Shown one piece after another: positions 1 through 13,679 of a stretch of DNA of 64,000 nucleotides. This DNA comes from Apostichopus japonicus (taxonomy: Eukaryota; Echinodermata; Holothuroidea; Aspidochirotida; Stichopodidae). How positions within the stretch are numbered: position 1 is the stretch's first letter; every line of letters begins with the position of its first letter. The DNA lies in assembly GCF_037975245.1 (NCBI RefSeq), contig NC_092571.1, forward strand, positions 9,724,917 to 9,788,916, read 5' to 3'. Both the position numbers and the translations under genes were made by a program. The notes under the pieces were generated by a model. It did not search any database. It saw only the letters and a list, made by a program, of their open reading frames with translations, and was not told where the DNA came from.

Positions 1-3000
1 AGTATTCGTTTGAAACATTTCTAAATTATATTAGATTAGATTTTGGAGTGTGGGGTGGATCGGGGAGAGGAGGGGGGGGGTCGGGGTAAGGAAGTAAATC
101 ATTTGATTGAAGCCTCCAACGTTTAAGTTTGCGAGACTTATATTAAAGGCAACATTCGAATTCGATATCCATATAGCTTCTCCTGCACCACACCCCGCTA
201 CACACACAGAGAACAAGGTATTATTTAGTATACAAATGTGAACTGCACAACAACCCCGGCTCCATTCTGCAGAATTTTCCAATAGCATATAGTGACTGAA
301 TTAATCAATTTGGTTATTACTCTTTGGCTATTTCTAATTAATAGCGACCTTGTGTTTAAAATTTAGTGCAAAGCTTCTGATTGGTTCGCAAACCTTTTAA
401 ATTCATATTGAATGAACTGGTAGGTATTTGGTATACTAGTGTAACAGATTACAGTATGCCCAAATGCACGATATTTTCCAACCCGATAATGTCATATAGG
501 TTGAGTCACGTATAACGTATGATTACTTTAGGCCAAATTGAAATCTTCATACGTTATAGAAAAGAAAAGAAAGGAATTAAGAGATATTATTTTTTGGCGC
601 AAGCTATTGCAGATTTCACAATATTTAGTCTCATAAATTCTAATTCTCTGGTGGTCCCTTAAGGCTAGATTGATAATGACGTCGGGAAGAGCATGTCTGG
701 AATTTTAAGTGAAGCCATTGTTTTACAAATTCTAATAGCCAAACGAAAGCATGTTCTTTTAACCTTATACATAAACACCCTCTAGTGACATCCAACATAA
801 ATAGTTCGTGACAAGTTTTAAGTGCATTGTGGCATGTTATTTGAGTTGATGAAAGCCTTATGTTTTCTTTTTGAGCTTTGTGTTACATCTGAGGAACTGA
901 CCTGATGAACTGTTAGACTTAGTAGACCAGTCACTTTAACTAATGATCCTCGTGTTTTTAAGAGGCATATTATTTTTTTTTATGAACAGTGCACAGAAAT
1001 ACAACATGGAGTGAGAGTGGAGCATTTTAACGAATGTACTATCTGCCTAAAGTCATTCTAAGAAACAAAGAAAGTGACTACAAATACAATCAATTGATAT
1101 GAACATACTGCATTCATCATACTGGTCTGTAGACAGTTGAAAAAAAAAACAGGGAAAAGGAAATGGTTTGAAGTCACTGTAATACTGTTGAAAGGCTATA
1201 CAACTATACAATCACATTGCTAATATAATTCAACAAAACATACTGTTCATTATAAAATATACGCCATTAATTTTCACACAATGTAAAAAATACTTGTGGA
1301 ATTACAATGACGTAAAGAAATGATAAGTTGATATTGTGAATTCATACGGGTTAGAGTGAAGAATACAAATAAGGAAAAATAGCTGTGGTGTGGGTAGATT
1401 TAGATAATATATGTAACGAATATAACGGTTACCGAGGTTATTACTATACCAGTATACGGCGGACACAATTAACAATTAAAGTGGGTATCTACATATACGC
1501 TGTGTGAGAGCATTGCAAATTTTTCAAGCACCCCCAAAAATTCTACTTTTGAATATTTTTCATAAAAACGGCAAAAGCAGCACTTTTTCAATACATTTTT
1601 CTACTGTTCAAGAAAATGGCACTTTTAGCTGTCATGATTTATTTCTCAACAAACGGATTTAGCAAGGAAAGAAAATGAAAGAGTGAACCATTTATTGACA
1701 AGAACGGCACTTCTCATTTATTTGCTGGAGCCTTTTTTTCCCTTCTCTTTTTAAAGATGGCTTTGGGTGGAGTGAGGTGAATTACCAAACTCATGTCATG
1801 AATGAAAACATTGAAGATAATATACGCACTTTTCAGGCAGCTTAATGGGAACTCTGTTAGGATCAAGACAAAAGAGTGATACAGAATAATTGTAACAGTT
1901 CACATTTCAAATAGTTCATTCTCTACTTTCATGCTATCATGCATGTTATTATTTTTAATATTCTAAATACACAAAACTATATTAAGTTATACAAAAGTTT
2001 TAATATCAACTTAAACCAACTGCATGATCTGCTATCAATGGGTTTCTATTAAAGCCATTTTCCCACGTTGGTATGCTCGTAATGATCAAAATGACCCCTG
2101 ACATTTGAACCTATATGAAGGCACTAGATCCAATGACCGGGCACACACTAAATGTTTGAAGTTAACCGATGATGAAGGAGTAGTTCGCGAAACGACACTT
2201 CACACCCCTTACGCCCCCCCCCCCCTTACGCATATACCGAAATGACAAACGGCCAAAACACATGAAGGATATCAGGTCAACCAAGTGTTACATGATCAAA
2301 TTAGGTCATAAGTCAATTTGAGTTCAGTGAGACGAAATTTAGATCTAATGATAAACAATAATATCGATGGACTTCACATTTGATGTGAGCAAGGGCATAT
2401 GATCTAGGGCATACGTTACTATGACAATATAGGTACAAAATCCTTGGTTAGACGAGAAACGTTAATAAAAAACAGCTATTTGGTCATGACACGTACACCA
2501 AAATGACCGAAACCCTCAAACCCATCTACGATATTGGAGTATGAACGTTTAGATAACAATAAAACGTCGAAGGCCACATGATCAATGGAGAGAGCAAAGA
2601 TTAAAGGAGGTCAGATTCGTGTAAGAAAGAATGTGGCGAACTACTCCTCATTCTTAAACCTCGACCTTGATTGTTGAGTGTATGACGATCGATGTGTCCC
2701 CAGATTGAAGTGGTTATATACCCAACTGTGGCCTGCAACTCCAGGGATTACCTATTTTTTACAACCTTTTAAAAGGATGAGAATGTTAGCAAGGCATACC
2801 CTAGTGAAAGTGAACAAGATCATCCACCATTCCCAACCCCACCCTACCCCACACCTCCATTTTCACTTCCATCCCTCCATGTTCCGCCTGTCTCCGCCTG
2901 TCTCCACCTCTCACCCTCTCGCCTGTCTCCACCTTTTTTATGTCCTAGCACGCTTCCTTTCTCACAATATTTTAACATATGATTTTCGTATCCTGATTTC

Positions 3001-3078
3001 GACAAACTTGTGTGTATAGTATACAGTGTATAGTGGACGATCACCATATAATGTTATATCAAAGGAGCGTTTACCTTT
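1..3078. other. AT-rich non-coding flank
   Basis: I find no convincing exon, RNA gene or transposon here. The stretch contains homopolymer C tracts (around 2215-2225), T/A-rich sequence and a pyrimidine-rich patch with repeated CCTGTCTCC words near 2888-2933. The short ORFs lack codon-like character and have no splice context. Confidence 0.5.
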
Positions 3079-3273
3079 TTAACTTTTAAGTATTGACGTT
3101 TCACTGACTTGTAACTTGGCAACAGAAATAATCAAACTAAACAACCATACGTGACCAAAGACGGTATTTATGTAACCATTACATACTGTACATACGATGT
3201 GCAAATTGTAATCCATGAACCAGTGCGGGTTTCTCCTACAGTTGTGGTCGCTTAAGCGTCGTAAAAATAACTG

Positions 3274-3274
3274 C

Positions 3275-3345
<71 letters not shown>

Positions 3346-3359
3346 GTTATTGTTATTAA

Positions 3360-3426
<67 letters not shown>
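3274..3426. repeat. (ATT)n microsatellite
   Basis: About 150 bp of nearly pure ATT with two small interruptions (TTG and AAT variants near 3345-3362). It abuts the 3' break of the LINE fragment, so the minus-strand LINE reading frame runs into a poly-Asn translation that is not protein. Confidence 0.97.
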
Positions 3427-4683
3427 GGAGTCTTTACCCGGCTTGAGAATTAATGAAATAACCCCACGGGATTGTTCAGACGAAAGTAAGCCTGTACGAA
3501 AAGCATAATTCAAACTTGAAACCACTTGAGGGCCTATTAAGTGCCAGAACGTTTTATAAAAAATAGTGGATAATCCATCAGAGCCAGGACTTTTATCATT
3601 TGGCATAGAACTTAATGCCATCGAACATTCTTCTAATGTAAGCTCCCCTTCACATACGCTGAGATCAAAATCAAATACACTAGAGTCAGGAAGGTTACTA
3701 AAAAAGGCATCAGCCGATCCTGATTGTGAGCTATATAAGTTTGAATAAAAATCCAAAATTTCATCCGAAATACCTTTTTGGTCACCAATTTCTCTGCCTA
3801 TATCATCCTTCAGAGTGGAAATCGTATTATGTATCTTATTTCTCTTTTCAAGGCTTAAGAAATACTTGCTATTTTTCTCCCCATCCTCAACCCATCTTGC
3901 TCTCGATCTGATTACAGTGCCACGCAATTTAAAATCGTAATAGCTAAGGAGCTCAGTTTGTGCTTCCTTTAATTGGGAACTGACAAAAGCTGACGGGTTT
4001 ACAAACAGTTTTTGCTCCAAACTTGAAATAATCTTGAGTAAATCATTTTCTCGACGACGCCTATTCTTGGCCTTTTCCTTGGAATAAACCATCGAGTATC
4101 GTCGAAGTTTGTATTTAAGAAAATCCCAAGTTACACTAGTAGCATCATAATTAACAGATCTAAGAATATCCTCGATATGGGTTACAAAAGCTGAATTGTC
4201 TAAAAGCGAATTGTTAATTTTCCAAAATCCAGGACCCCTAACCATCATAACAGGGGTTATGACTAAAATACAAAAAGAATGGTCGGATTGAATACCCGGG
4301 GAAAAGTGGACAGACTGGACGGAATTTCTCAGGTGATTGGAAATCAGAAAAAAATCTAACCTGCAATGGATGCCCGGAGTTACATTAGAACTCCATGTAT
4401 AATGTTTACCAAAAGGATTTTTATCACGCCATATATCGATTAAATTATAAAGTGACATTAAAGATAGACACTCGTCCCGAGCTTTAAAATTGGTTTTTGC
4501 TAGACCCCCTGTCTTATCTAACTCTAACGAAAACACGAAATTGAAATCGCCCATCATAATTATTGTTTCACCATAAAAATTACCAATCTTGTCGCAAATT
4601 TGAGTATAAATAGAAGGGGTGTCAATGTTTGGCCCATACACCCCGACGATAGTAAATATTATCCTATTAATTTCAATATCCAA
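3427..4683 (-). mobile_element. L1/Tx1-like non-LTR retrotransposon fragment (endonuclease C-terminus to early RT)
   Basis: The minus strand has a long open frame reading from about 4683 down to 3427. It starts inside an apurinic-type endonuclease domain, with YGPN, the metal-site GDFN, then RLDFFLIS and SDHSFCIL (conserved DF and SDH). It continues through the linker typical of L1/Tx1 elements (SRARWVEDGEKNSKYF, then a coiled linker) into the first RT blocks (NDKSPGSDGLSTIFYK, ISLILKPGKD). The frame has no internal stop. The 5' part (start of the endonuclease, ORF1) and everything after RT block 2 are missing, and both ends abut (ATT)n tracts. L1/Tx1 clade is inferred from the linker motif. 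The element is broken and cannot be autonomous. Confidence 0.85.
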
Positions 4684-4801
<118 letters not shown>

Positions 4802-5070
4802 GAGATTAATAGAGAGGATTAAGTGAATACTTACTTAAGCATTCACTCGCATAGCAGCCAGTCAGTGTGATCCAAAAGAACGCGTACAGTTTCATGATTG
4901 GTTTTGTCGAATAGTATGTCGACCTGTAGACCAATAATATATCAAAAGTGGAATCCGAAAAATGGATAAAGAGTCGGTACCAAGAAATTGGAAGGAGAAA
5001 TGTCTAAAATTTAATTATAATTAATAAATTATTCTACTGATTTATCAATGCAGATCAAGCAATGGATATG

Positions 5071-5819
5071 AAAAACATTATCCACGTCATATTGAAACAA
5101 ACATACATCAGGCATATTAATTTGTAAAGTAGAAAACCACACAATTTTACATAAAAGCAAAGAAGATATTACTAGTATGCAACAAGTGTTTGTAAAGACA
5201 GATAAGGAACGGTGAATCTGCGTGTGTGTGTGTGCTGGGGGGGGGGGTCTGTGTGTGTGTGTGCTTGGGGGGGGGGGTCTCTGCGTGTGTCCATGTCTAA
5301 GCCTGACAAGTGGTGATATGGGACAAAAGAAATTCCTGTCACCAAGTACCAAATAATAGCGAACAATAGTCATGGGTTGTATAGATAGAGAGTTGTAGAA
5401 GAAAGGTAAATGACATCGCTTGTATAGCTAATTCAATAGAAAAAAGTTTTGGTGTTTTTATGTGAATCGGGGGGGGGGGGATCGTTTGTTTGTGTGTGGC
5501 GAGGACGTGAGCTGGTGGTGGTGGCAGGTTGAGATGGTTACATCATTCAAATTTAATGGGGACATAGATGATGATCTTTCATGGGCAAAACATCGATAGG
5601 AGGGCACACTTGACACAGTGTTTAAATTTTAGTATATTCTACGATGATTTTAATCCTCCAAGTACATGATTTTCCGAAAGGTAGGAAGAAGAGATATTCG
5701 GGTGCCATTTCATTGAATTCACTAGAAATAATAATAAATATGACGTTTGGTAATATATGCTAAATTGTTTGTTGTATATGTGTGGTGGGAAATTTGAGAG
5801 CACCTAAAACCACACTGCC
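5071..5819 (+). repeat. Dispersed repeat A, left copy
   Basis: The reverse complement of this segment matches 45107-45180 plus 46099-46774. Clear shared blocks include the stretch with CATCGTAG/ATCGATG-type words, the AAATGGCACCCGAATATCTC block and the GTGGGAAATTTGAGAGC block near 5787. This copy is uninterrupted near 5750, where the right copy carries a LINE insertion. It has gained a local duplication of a GT-tract plus G-run at 5222-5280. No coding content is convincing. Confidence 0.85.
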
Positions 5820-6479
5820 ATTGGAGAACCTCGTGTAAATTGTTAATCACTGATCAGTGAATGGTTAAATTCACTGAACGAAAGATCTTAATAGCTGCTG
5901 TTCTATCTAAATATCTACTGTGTTGGTGGTGTTTGTTTGCGCAATCAGTCTCACCTAATACGATGTTGTTTACAGTAAAAATACTAAACTATTGGAGACC
6001 GTCCTTAAGTAAAATGGATTCTGATATTATGGAACAATACAGATGATTTATTTACAAACTTGAAAACACCTGGTGTAACTTCAATCAACCCGTGTAGTAT
6101 TCACATATAGGTATCTGAAGAACAGATGGATGCAGCTGTATACCGATTTCGCTTATGTCAGTAAGCCTTTTAGTACCTACTTCAAACATTCTTGTCTCAA
6201 GAATTGAATGTTAACATGTTTTGTTGCAGTTTATTACACATTTCATTTTACCTTATTGGTTAAGACTATCTTATACCACCTGTTAGCCTAACATTATACA
6301 CAAATTTAGGTTTAATGAGTAATCATTACCATGGATGGTTGTTGCTGTTTATATAGTGGAATCTAATGTTTCTCTCATCACCTTTCCGTTACCACCCACC
6401 CCCCCCCCCCCACCCTCTCTCCACTCTCTATGTCTCTCTCGGATTAAAACTTAAATTCAAAATAATTTTTTTAAATGAT
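5820..6479. other. No gene seen
   Basis: AT-rich single-copy-looking sequence, with a C-run at about 6402-6412. The word CACTCTCTATGTCTCTCT at 6422 recurs at 6724 inside the satellite that follows. Confidence 0.4.
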
Positions 6480-7085
6480 TGGAAAAATTATAACTTTGAT
6501 GATTGTTAATATGTCGGTTTCATGCATCATTATTATTACTATAACCAACTATTTAGAATTCATAAGATTGAATAATTACAACTTTGATGATTGTTAATAT
6601 ATCGGTTTCATGCATCATTCCTATTACTATAACCAACTATTTAGAATTCATAAGATTGAATAATTACAACTTTGATGATTGTTAATATATCGGTTTCATG
6701 CATCATTATTATTACTATAGCCTACACTCTCTATGTCTCTCTTCGATTAAAAATTAAATTCAAAAATAATTTAAAAATGATTTAATACATTATTCTTATT
6801 ACTATAGCCTACTATTTAGAATTCATAACATTCACTAATTATAACTTTAATGATTGTTAATATGTCGGTTTCATGCATCATTCCTATTACTGTAGCCAAC
6901 TATTTAGAATTTATAAGATTAAGTAATTATAACCTTGATGATTGTTAATATATCGGTTTAATGCATCATTCTTATTACTATAGCCTACTATTTAGAATTC
7001 ATAAGATTGAATAATTATAACTTTGATGATTGTTAAAATGTCGGTTTAATGCATCATTCCTATTACTAGCCTACTATTTAGACGA
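6480..7085. repeat. 88-bp tandem satellite, about seven units
   Basis: The word GATTGTTAAT followed by ATGTCGGTTTCATGCATCA starts near 6501, 6588, 6677, 6852, 6940 and 7028, giving periods of 87-89 bp. The 175-bp gap contains one altered unit, in which a block otherwise found upstream of the array at 6422-6484 has been inserted (6724-6783). Confidence 0.9.
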
Positions 7086-8280
7086 TTGGAAATATTTTCG
7101 TATTATTGAAAAACAGCGTGTTTCAAGTTTGAACTCAAAATGTCAAAATCTTATTATTCTTTTGTTGATGTTTGTACTGTAAGTATTTGAAAGTTTAGTT
7201 ATAATAACTATGTATGCCAATTCAGCGACAATATTACAGTGTCATGTTAAAGCCATCTCTTCGATCTGAAATGTCAGTTAAATCTATAATCATAAAAGAC
7301 AACACAGAAGAGGTGCTTTTCGTCTGTGTTATTTACTCAGAACAATTGTGCTTACGAAAATAGTGTCGTTTTTACAGTAAAATAATATTACTGGTATCTT
7401 GATATTATAAAAGTGATATTTAGCAAGTACATGAAGGCAAACGTTTGTAGTTGGTATAGAAAAGTGAGTCGTTATATTGGCCATCGAAAATATTTATATC
7501 GATAAATAAGTGCATAATTTGTGTGTTTTGTTATAATGCCTATTTGCTTCTTCAAATTCTTGTTCAATTCTTACAATTTAAGCAGGATCATTTCCCCTTT
7601 ACCTACTATATGGAATGAAAATATTGATTTATCAACTCCTCAAACTATTTAAAAATCACCCTTTGTTCCCTAATTTTATTTAATCTTTATTTAAATTTTT
7701 AAACTTACCTCAAATATAAGGAGCTGTAATTTCTAGGTGAAGGAAAGTCACAATTTGCTTAATTCCAAGAGTATTACGCAGTAAGGTTTTGTAAGTTCTG
7801 TAACGTATGCTTGTTCTTTAATACATATATACGATTACCAAATCTATTTATAACCTGTGTCGTCAGCTAAGCAAAGTTAGCACGTCAAATTAGATTGGCA
7901 AATAGCCCAATCATACGATTATGCAAGTATGATTTGGAAATAAAACCTAATTTGTAATTGCATTACCATAACAAAATATATAAAAAAAATATTTAAAATA
8001 AACACACAAAGTGTCTGTCAAACTTGGTCGGTTAGTGTGCAGTAGTGGGTGAGATCACATGACATACCGCGATAAAATTATGTGTACTTATCATGATGGT
8101 CAAATGTGTATGTTAACGTCTCTCTTTTTTTGTGTAGGCATCATGAAAGACCATGTACATTGGGGAATCATCAAGGTTAAATATCAGTTGTCAAATACTA
8201 TTCTAATCCAACAAATGGACTAAATTCATCAGTCCCCATTAAGTTCCTGCCACTACGGTTTGTCTTACCTTTATATATAG
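7086..8280. other. No gene seen
   Basis: AT-rich DNA without long ORFs, splice-flanked exons or recognisable repeats. Confidence 0.4.
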
Positions 8281-8667
8281 ATGGATGGATGGATGGATGG
8301 ATGGATGGATGGACCTTTATATATAGACGGACGGACGGACGGACGGACGGACGGACGGACGGACGGACGGACGGACGGACGGACGGACGGACGGACGGAC
8401 GGACGGACGGACGGACGGACGGACGGACGGACGGACGGACGGACGGACGGACGGACGGACGGACGGACGGACGGACGGACGGACGGACGGACGGACGGAC
8501 GGACGGACGGACGGACGGACGGACGGACGGACGGACGGACGGACGGACGGACGGACGGACGGACGGACGGACGGACGGACGGACGGACGGACGGACGGAC
8601 GGACGGACGGACGGACGGACGGACGGACGGACGGACGGACGGACGGACGGACGGACGGACGGACGGA
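8281..8667. repeat. (GGAT)n then long (GGAC)n microsatellite
   Basis: About 32 bp of GGAT repeats, a 15-bp spacer (CCTTTATATATAGAC), then about 338 bp of uninterrupted GGAC repeat ending in GGAT. It opens spurious ORFs in several frames (poly-RTDG and poly-SVRP). The flanking spacer word CCTTTATATATAGA also occurs just before the GGAT tract. Confidence 0.98.
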
Positions 8668-8676
8668 TGGATAGAT

Positions 8677-9258
8677 CTTGGGAATAAATCAAAATGCAGA
8701 GTTGACATTTTATATGATAGGCACCGCAGAATCTACGAAGAATCTATTAACCTTACATTATCATTCACTATACCAAAGTAGAAGTAATGAAGCTCTGATC
8801 AAATATCCTTGTTTTCAATTTTTGTATGTAACGTTATATTACTTTAGCTGGTATATTGCTTATACACAAATCTTAACCTAGCTAAGACTCGTTTTGTCTT
8901 CCTTCTTGAAGATCTACTTGATATGATAGGTCAGAGCTGGTATAAACGTTTGTGTGTTCTTTTTGTATTTTATTATAATTATATCTTTTCAAATAAGCAT
9001 CTGTTGCTTTATTTGAACCGTATTCAGATTTCAGGAAGTGAATGACTATATACGAGGTCAACAACACACAAAGTCAACCGTTGTTCTTTTCTTTCTTGAG
9101 ATCTCGTTGATCAAATACAGCATGCAGGGCTGGCATAACATTTGATGGAATGTCTTTACCTTTCTTTCTTTTTGACTTTATCTTTTTGACAACATTTGCG
9201 TTGGTTTATAGTACTACGTGAGTACTGCAGGAAGCATGCGACTGTGTTTCAGAATTGA
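8677..9258 (+). repeat. Dispersed repeat B, left copy
   Basis: The reverse complement matches 44098-44727 in several collinear blocks. These include GGATATTTGATC, the ATGTAAGGTTAATAGATTC block, AAGCAATATACCAGC, the ATTATAATTATATCTTTTC block, the AACCGTATTCAGATTTCAGG block and GAAGCATGCGACTGTGTTT. No coding content is evident. Confidence 0.85.
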
Positions 9259-10198
9259 ATTGGTAATCCCTTCTATTATATCGTAATATATTAAAGGTTT
9301 TCTTTATTACAAAAACAGCTTTGTGTGATGCGACTAAACCATACGATGGCTTTATCGTTTTATGACCTCGACCACCCTACCTTTTGAGCTTAAACATATT
9401 ATGGAGCATGTGTTCATCATGTACGCATTGGGCGTGTGTTGAACATAATTTTGTTCGTGGGTTGATCATGTATGTCTCTTAAAATGTACAATCAGAACCT
9501 GATTTTAATCCAAAACCATTGTCTGAGTTTGAAGTAGCCAGGCCGGACGAGAAGGGGTCTAGGCGCTTCATGCTCCGGCCCGGATCGGTTTGGAGGTCCG
9601 AAAAAGTATGGAATAAGAAATAATGTATTATGATTTACATACTATACTTGAGAAAATTATTAAAAATGAGGCTTCGTGACATATATTAGTTATCTCCAAC
9701 CTGGCTCTCGGTGCCCTGGAAGAAGCTGGTCGTGATTTATTATTCTTTGGCCCTGTTTAGCGTTCAACTGGTTTTAAAATACTATTTCACTAGATGCCAT
9801 TTCCTAAAAATAATGTTTAAGCCTTCACAGAAGAAGGAGGGATGGTTGGTTTGGTGTGAAGGTGGGGTTGAATAAAATCTTTACTCTATAAATGTGTTAC
9901 CCCCCCCCCCCCTTATGTATTTATTTCTCCAGTACCTCTGGCTCACTTCAGTTGACTTGAGTAAGCTCCCGACATTGCATGTGGTTGGGTTGTGCAATGA
10001 CGTAGTACACATGTAGTAACCATATAGTCTTTCCCCAAGTAACCCCTTCCTCTCCACAAGGATCACATTTCTTTTGCATACCCACGTGAACCAACGTAAT
10101 TCGTCACCACGATGATATAGCAACTGCTGTATACGAACGTTATACCTACCAGATGAGGTGGGTCAGTAGGACTGTAATAAATGCGACATAATATATGC
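9259..10198. other. No gene seen
   Basis: Mostly AT-rich with one GC-rich patch (about 9538-9600). The ORFs are short and featureless. Confidence 0.35.
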
Positions 10199-10641
10199 GG
10201 TTACGTGTATGGCAAGCCATGTGGGACACTGCATAATATATCCGCGTATTAATTGGAATTTATACGCGTATTAATTGGAATATATACGCGTATATATTAT
10301 TAGCCAATCATATGGCGTTAATATATCCGCGTATTAATTCGAATATATACACGTGTTAATTCGAATATATACATGTATTAATTCGAATATATACATGTAT
10401 TAAATAAAATACATATGGGGATTAAATCCAATATATGCACGGATTAATTAGAATATTCACGAAAAAACATTTTCGCTCTTGCTGTGTACATATACCAACG
10501 ATAAATGTTTTGGCGGGCTCGCGAGATCGCTTCAAAAAGCGAAACTTTACACATGTACAATTAATACGCGTATATATTCGAATTAATACGCGGATATATT
10601 ATGCGGTGTTTGTCCCACATGGCTTGCCATATACGTGAACC
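10199..10641. mobile_element. MITE with ~60-bp terminal inverted repeats and internal ~22-bp minisatellite
   Basis: The left end (GGTTACGTGTATGGCAAGCC...) and the reverse complement of the right end (GGTTCACGTATATGGCAAGCC...) agree over about 60 bp with few differences. The shared sequence includes CATGTGGGAC and ATAATATATCCGCGTATTAA. The interior from about 10237 to 10455 is made of roughly nine degenerate copies of a unit resembling GAATATATACGCGTATTAAT. No ORF fits a transposase, so the element is non-autonomous. I could not define a target-site duplication, so the superfamily is open. Confidence 0.85.
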
Positions 10642-13600
10642 TAACGCTGTGCGGTTATCGTTTATATTTCGAGTAGTTTATCATATACAGCTTTGGTATA
10701 TTCTCCAAATACCTAAGAGGCAGAGAATATATGAAACTATTTCAAAAACAATGATCAATTAAATTGTCTGCCGATCATTTTGCATATTCAAAAGATCCAG
10801 CTTAATGATTAAATGAACCGTCATCTACACCCATATATAGAAAGGTAAGAGGAATACCCCCCTCCCCTCCCCCTGATGCTGTCGCTGTAGCTGTACCATC
10901 CATTGTATTTCCCCTCGTTAGGTCCCTCAGATACTCACTAAAGAGACCAGTCCTAGTTGTAGGAACCTTTGCAGCCACTGAAATGAATCACTTTAGTCCC
11001 ACTTCTTTCATAATGTCCTCACTTCTTTCATAATGTCCACCTTATATAAAGCAATCGCAGTGATTGGCAGGAGATGTGTTTGATTAGCTCATGGGACAAA
11101 GACCCTTTTTCCAAATGGTGGAGCATGAGGATGAGTGGGCCTGCCACGTCAACAAAGTTCCTTAATTGATTTTGCAGGTCAAATTCTATTGGAAACCGAT
11201 GTTTGAGTTTGGTCACTATTACCAAGGTACTGAAACAACTCTTCATCTTATATCTTGTGCAGTACCCTTTATATAATTCCAATTTTATGGCAGTTACAAA
11301 GTAACTTGTTTAAATTGGATTTGTTTTTACTATATTTTTGAAAGTGAACGTAAAGCGAGATGTGGACAATAAAGTAAAGGTCTAATTTGTAAACAAACAA
11401 TATCGAATTGCTATAATTGCGAAATGTGCCACTAAAATAGACTACACAGAGGCAGGTATCAGAAAGCAGTAAATATAATCTGCCTGATTCAATTTTATTT
11501 GATTGAATTATATGACGCGCGGTTTAACATCTGTTAAACTGCCGGAGATATTGCTGGCCATCGTTTTAATAATTAACATATCATCATTACAGCCAGTTTT
11601 TCTTCCTCTTCGCTCACGGATGCTCTATGCTTGCTCCACTAGTGCCCCACTCTTGTCCCTTTGTTGCCTCTAAATGAGATAAGCAGATCGATCAAATTTG
11701 GGGCAAATATATCTGGTGTTTGTTTGTTTGGATCGAATGTGAGAACCTTAAAAAATACTCCTTCGGAACGACTAAATTAAAACCTAAGTAAAATTTGTGA
11801 TGTCGATTGATCCTGGCATCAAATCAAGTTGTTTTCAAAACCAACGAATAGCACAAATAAACCTTATTTCTTAATTCACAAAACAGAAATACCACAAATC
11901 CACGAAAGAGGCCTCTCGGACCATCTCTGTCATGCCTCCATGGTCTAATCTTAGAAATATTTTCAAAAATATTTCCAAATTTAAGGGATTTTGCAAGATA
12001 TGGATATTTGCAAGTGGGCATTTTAGCCAAGTCGGAAAGAAACCGTCGGTCGCAGCTGTAAGAAATTACAGTTTGTCAGAATATATAGACTTTGTAGAAT
12101 GCAAATGTTAGTTACCCTCCCCCCCTCCCCTCTCTACCCCATTAAGACATACTTTTTTTTTATCTGAGACTGCTTGTGCCACCCTGATTAAAATTCCTCT
12201 GTGATAGAATTTCTTTCGAAAAGATTGTCATGTATCATTTACTTCAAGGCAATGAATCAAAAAGGGGTTGTGGCCGTCAGTTCTTTGAAGCCGGTCAACA
12301 TATTGAGGATTCTGGGGGCGCCCCTCAGAAAAAGATTTTGGCGTAAAATGGCTGAATGATGCATTCTGAGGTATAATTAAACTACATATATTAGGTATCT
12401 AATTTGGTCTAACCGCAATATTGAGGGTAATGATCACTTTATAATTTTGTTGGGTGGGGTGCGAGGTGTTGGGTGTGGGGTGCGGGGTTCACAATTTTCT
12501 GACAAATTATTGTATCAATACTATGCGTAACACCATTGTTGCACATTTTGTTTGGGAAAAAAGTCAGATCATTAACCAATCATCTGGAAGTAAGATAGAA
12601 CACAGGGAAAATCTTGTATCGTTTGCGAAATAAATATTTAATTCTGACGGCAGTCACTGAGTTGTTCGATATCATAGTCCCACAAACAAAACATCCTTGT
12701 TTTATTTATAATTTTGAAAATAAAATGCAATTATCGTTTAATATGGTCATAAGTGTCGAACATGAGGGCATTTTACAGAGAATTATGTCCCATCTCACAG
12801 CCCCCCCCCCCCTCTCCCAACCGAACTGGCCACATTCGGTTCCACAAACATAACGTTTGTCATAATATAAAATAGTAGCTATAAGTGAGATAACTAAATA
12901 ACTAACAGTTAGAGGACGGTTAAATGAACTAAATCACCCTGAAATCACATATTGATTCTCTTTTTGAATAAACTATTTATTTGGAGGTAGCAGATGAGGT
13001 GACATTATATAAAGTTTCGGTCCCCTGATTAGAGCAATACGTTGTACTCTACTCGTTCCGTCTTTTATTGTTATGTAGACCATTGAGAATTGTGTATTGC
13101 TATTCCTTTCTAGCTTTCTGTTGTGAGTGTGGGCGGGGTGTGGGGGGGGGGTAGGGGTGGACAGTGCTAAAGATGTAAAATGTAAAACCCAATAGTGTGC
13201 ATATTGTGCGAATTTAATTATTGTTATACTATGAGGCAACAAACATAACTGCAATAATTGTGTTATTATTACAAACTAAATAGTGGGCCAGCTCTTTTGG
13301 ATTTCATGATGAAATGAGGGAGATAATGTTTCAATCGAAAACTCTTTTTGAGGAATTCTTTGCACGACTAGATATCATAAGGAGATCTTTCCTATCCATC
13401 TTGATCTTTTAATAGTTGTGTTGAAGGAGAAGTCACATGTAAAGCATAATGTTACAAATACACAATAACTGCTAGTATTCTGGCCAACGTCAAGGGCTGG
13501 ATTTATCACAGCGTCATACGCAAATTTTACTTACAGAAATGGTTGGTAACGTGTTAGAGCAATCATTCAGGAAAGGTATGTCTAAATTGGCGAACAAGAA

Positions 13601-13679
13601 ACCAATTTCTTCAGCTCGCGATAGCATATAGTCTACGACGCATTAGTGACTAAATTCACATCACACTTGAAAAGACATT
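10642..13679. other. No gene seen
   Basis: Unremarkable AT-rich sequence with C-runs (10858, 12118, 12801) and G-rich patches (12450-12488, 13130-13160). No exon with a domain or with splice-bounded coding character was recognised. A directly duplicated word ACTTCTTTCATAATGTCC occurs at 11001 and 11021. Confidence 0.35.

Noticed and set aside
3079-3426. Poly-Asn extension and tail of the minus-strand LINE frame
   Set aside because: It runs through (ATT)n; protein similarity ends at about 3427.
8198-8781. Long ORFs of poly-RTDG and poly-SVRP in several frames
   Set aside because: They are translations of the (GGAC)n microsatellite.
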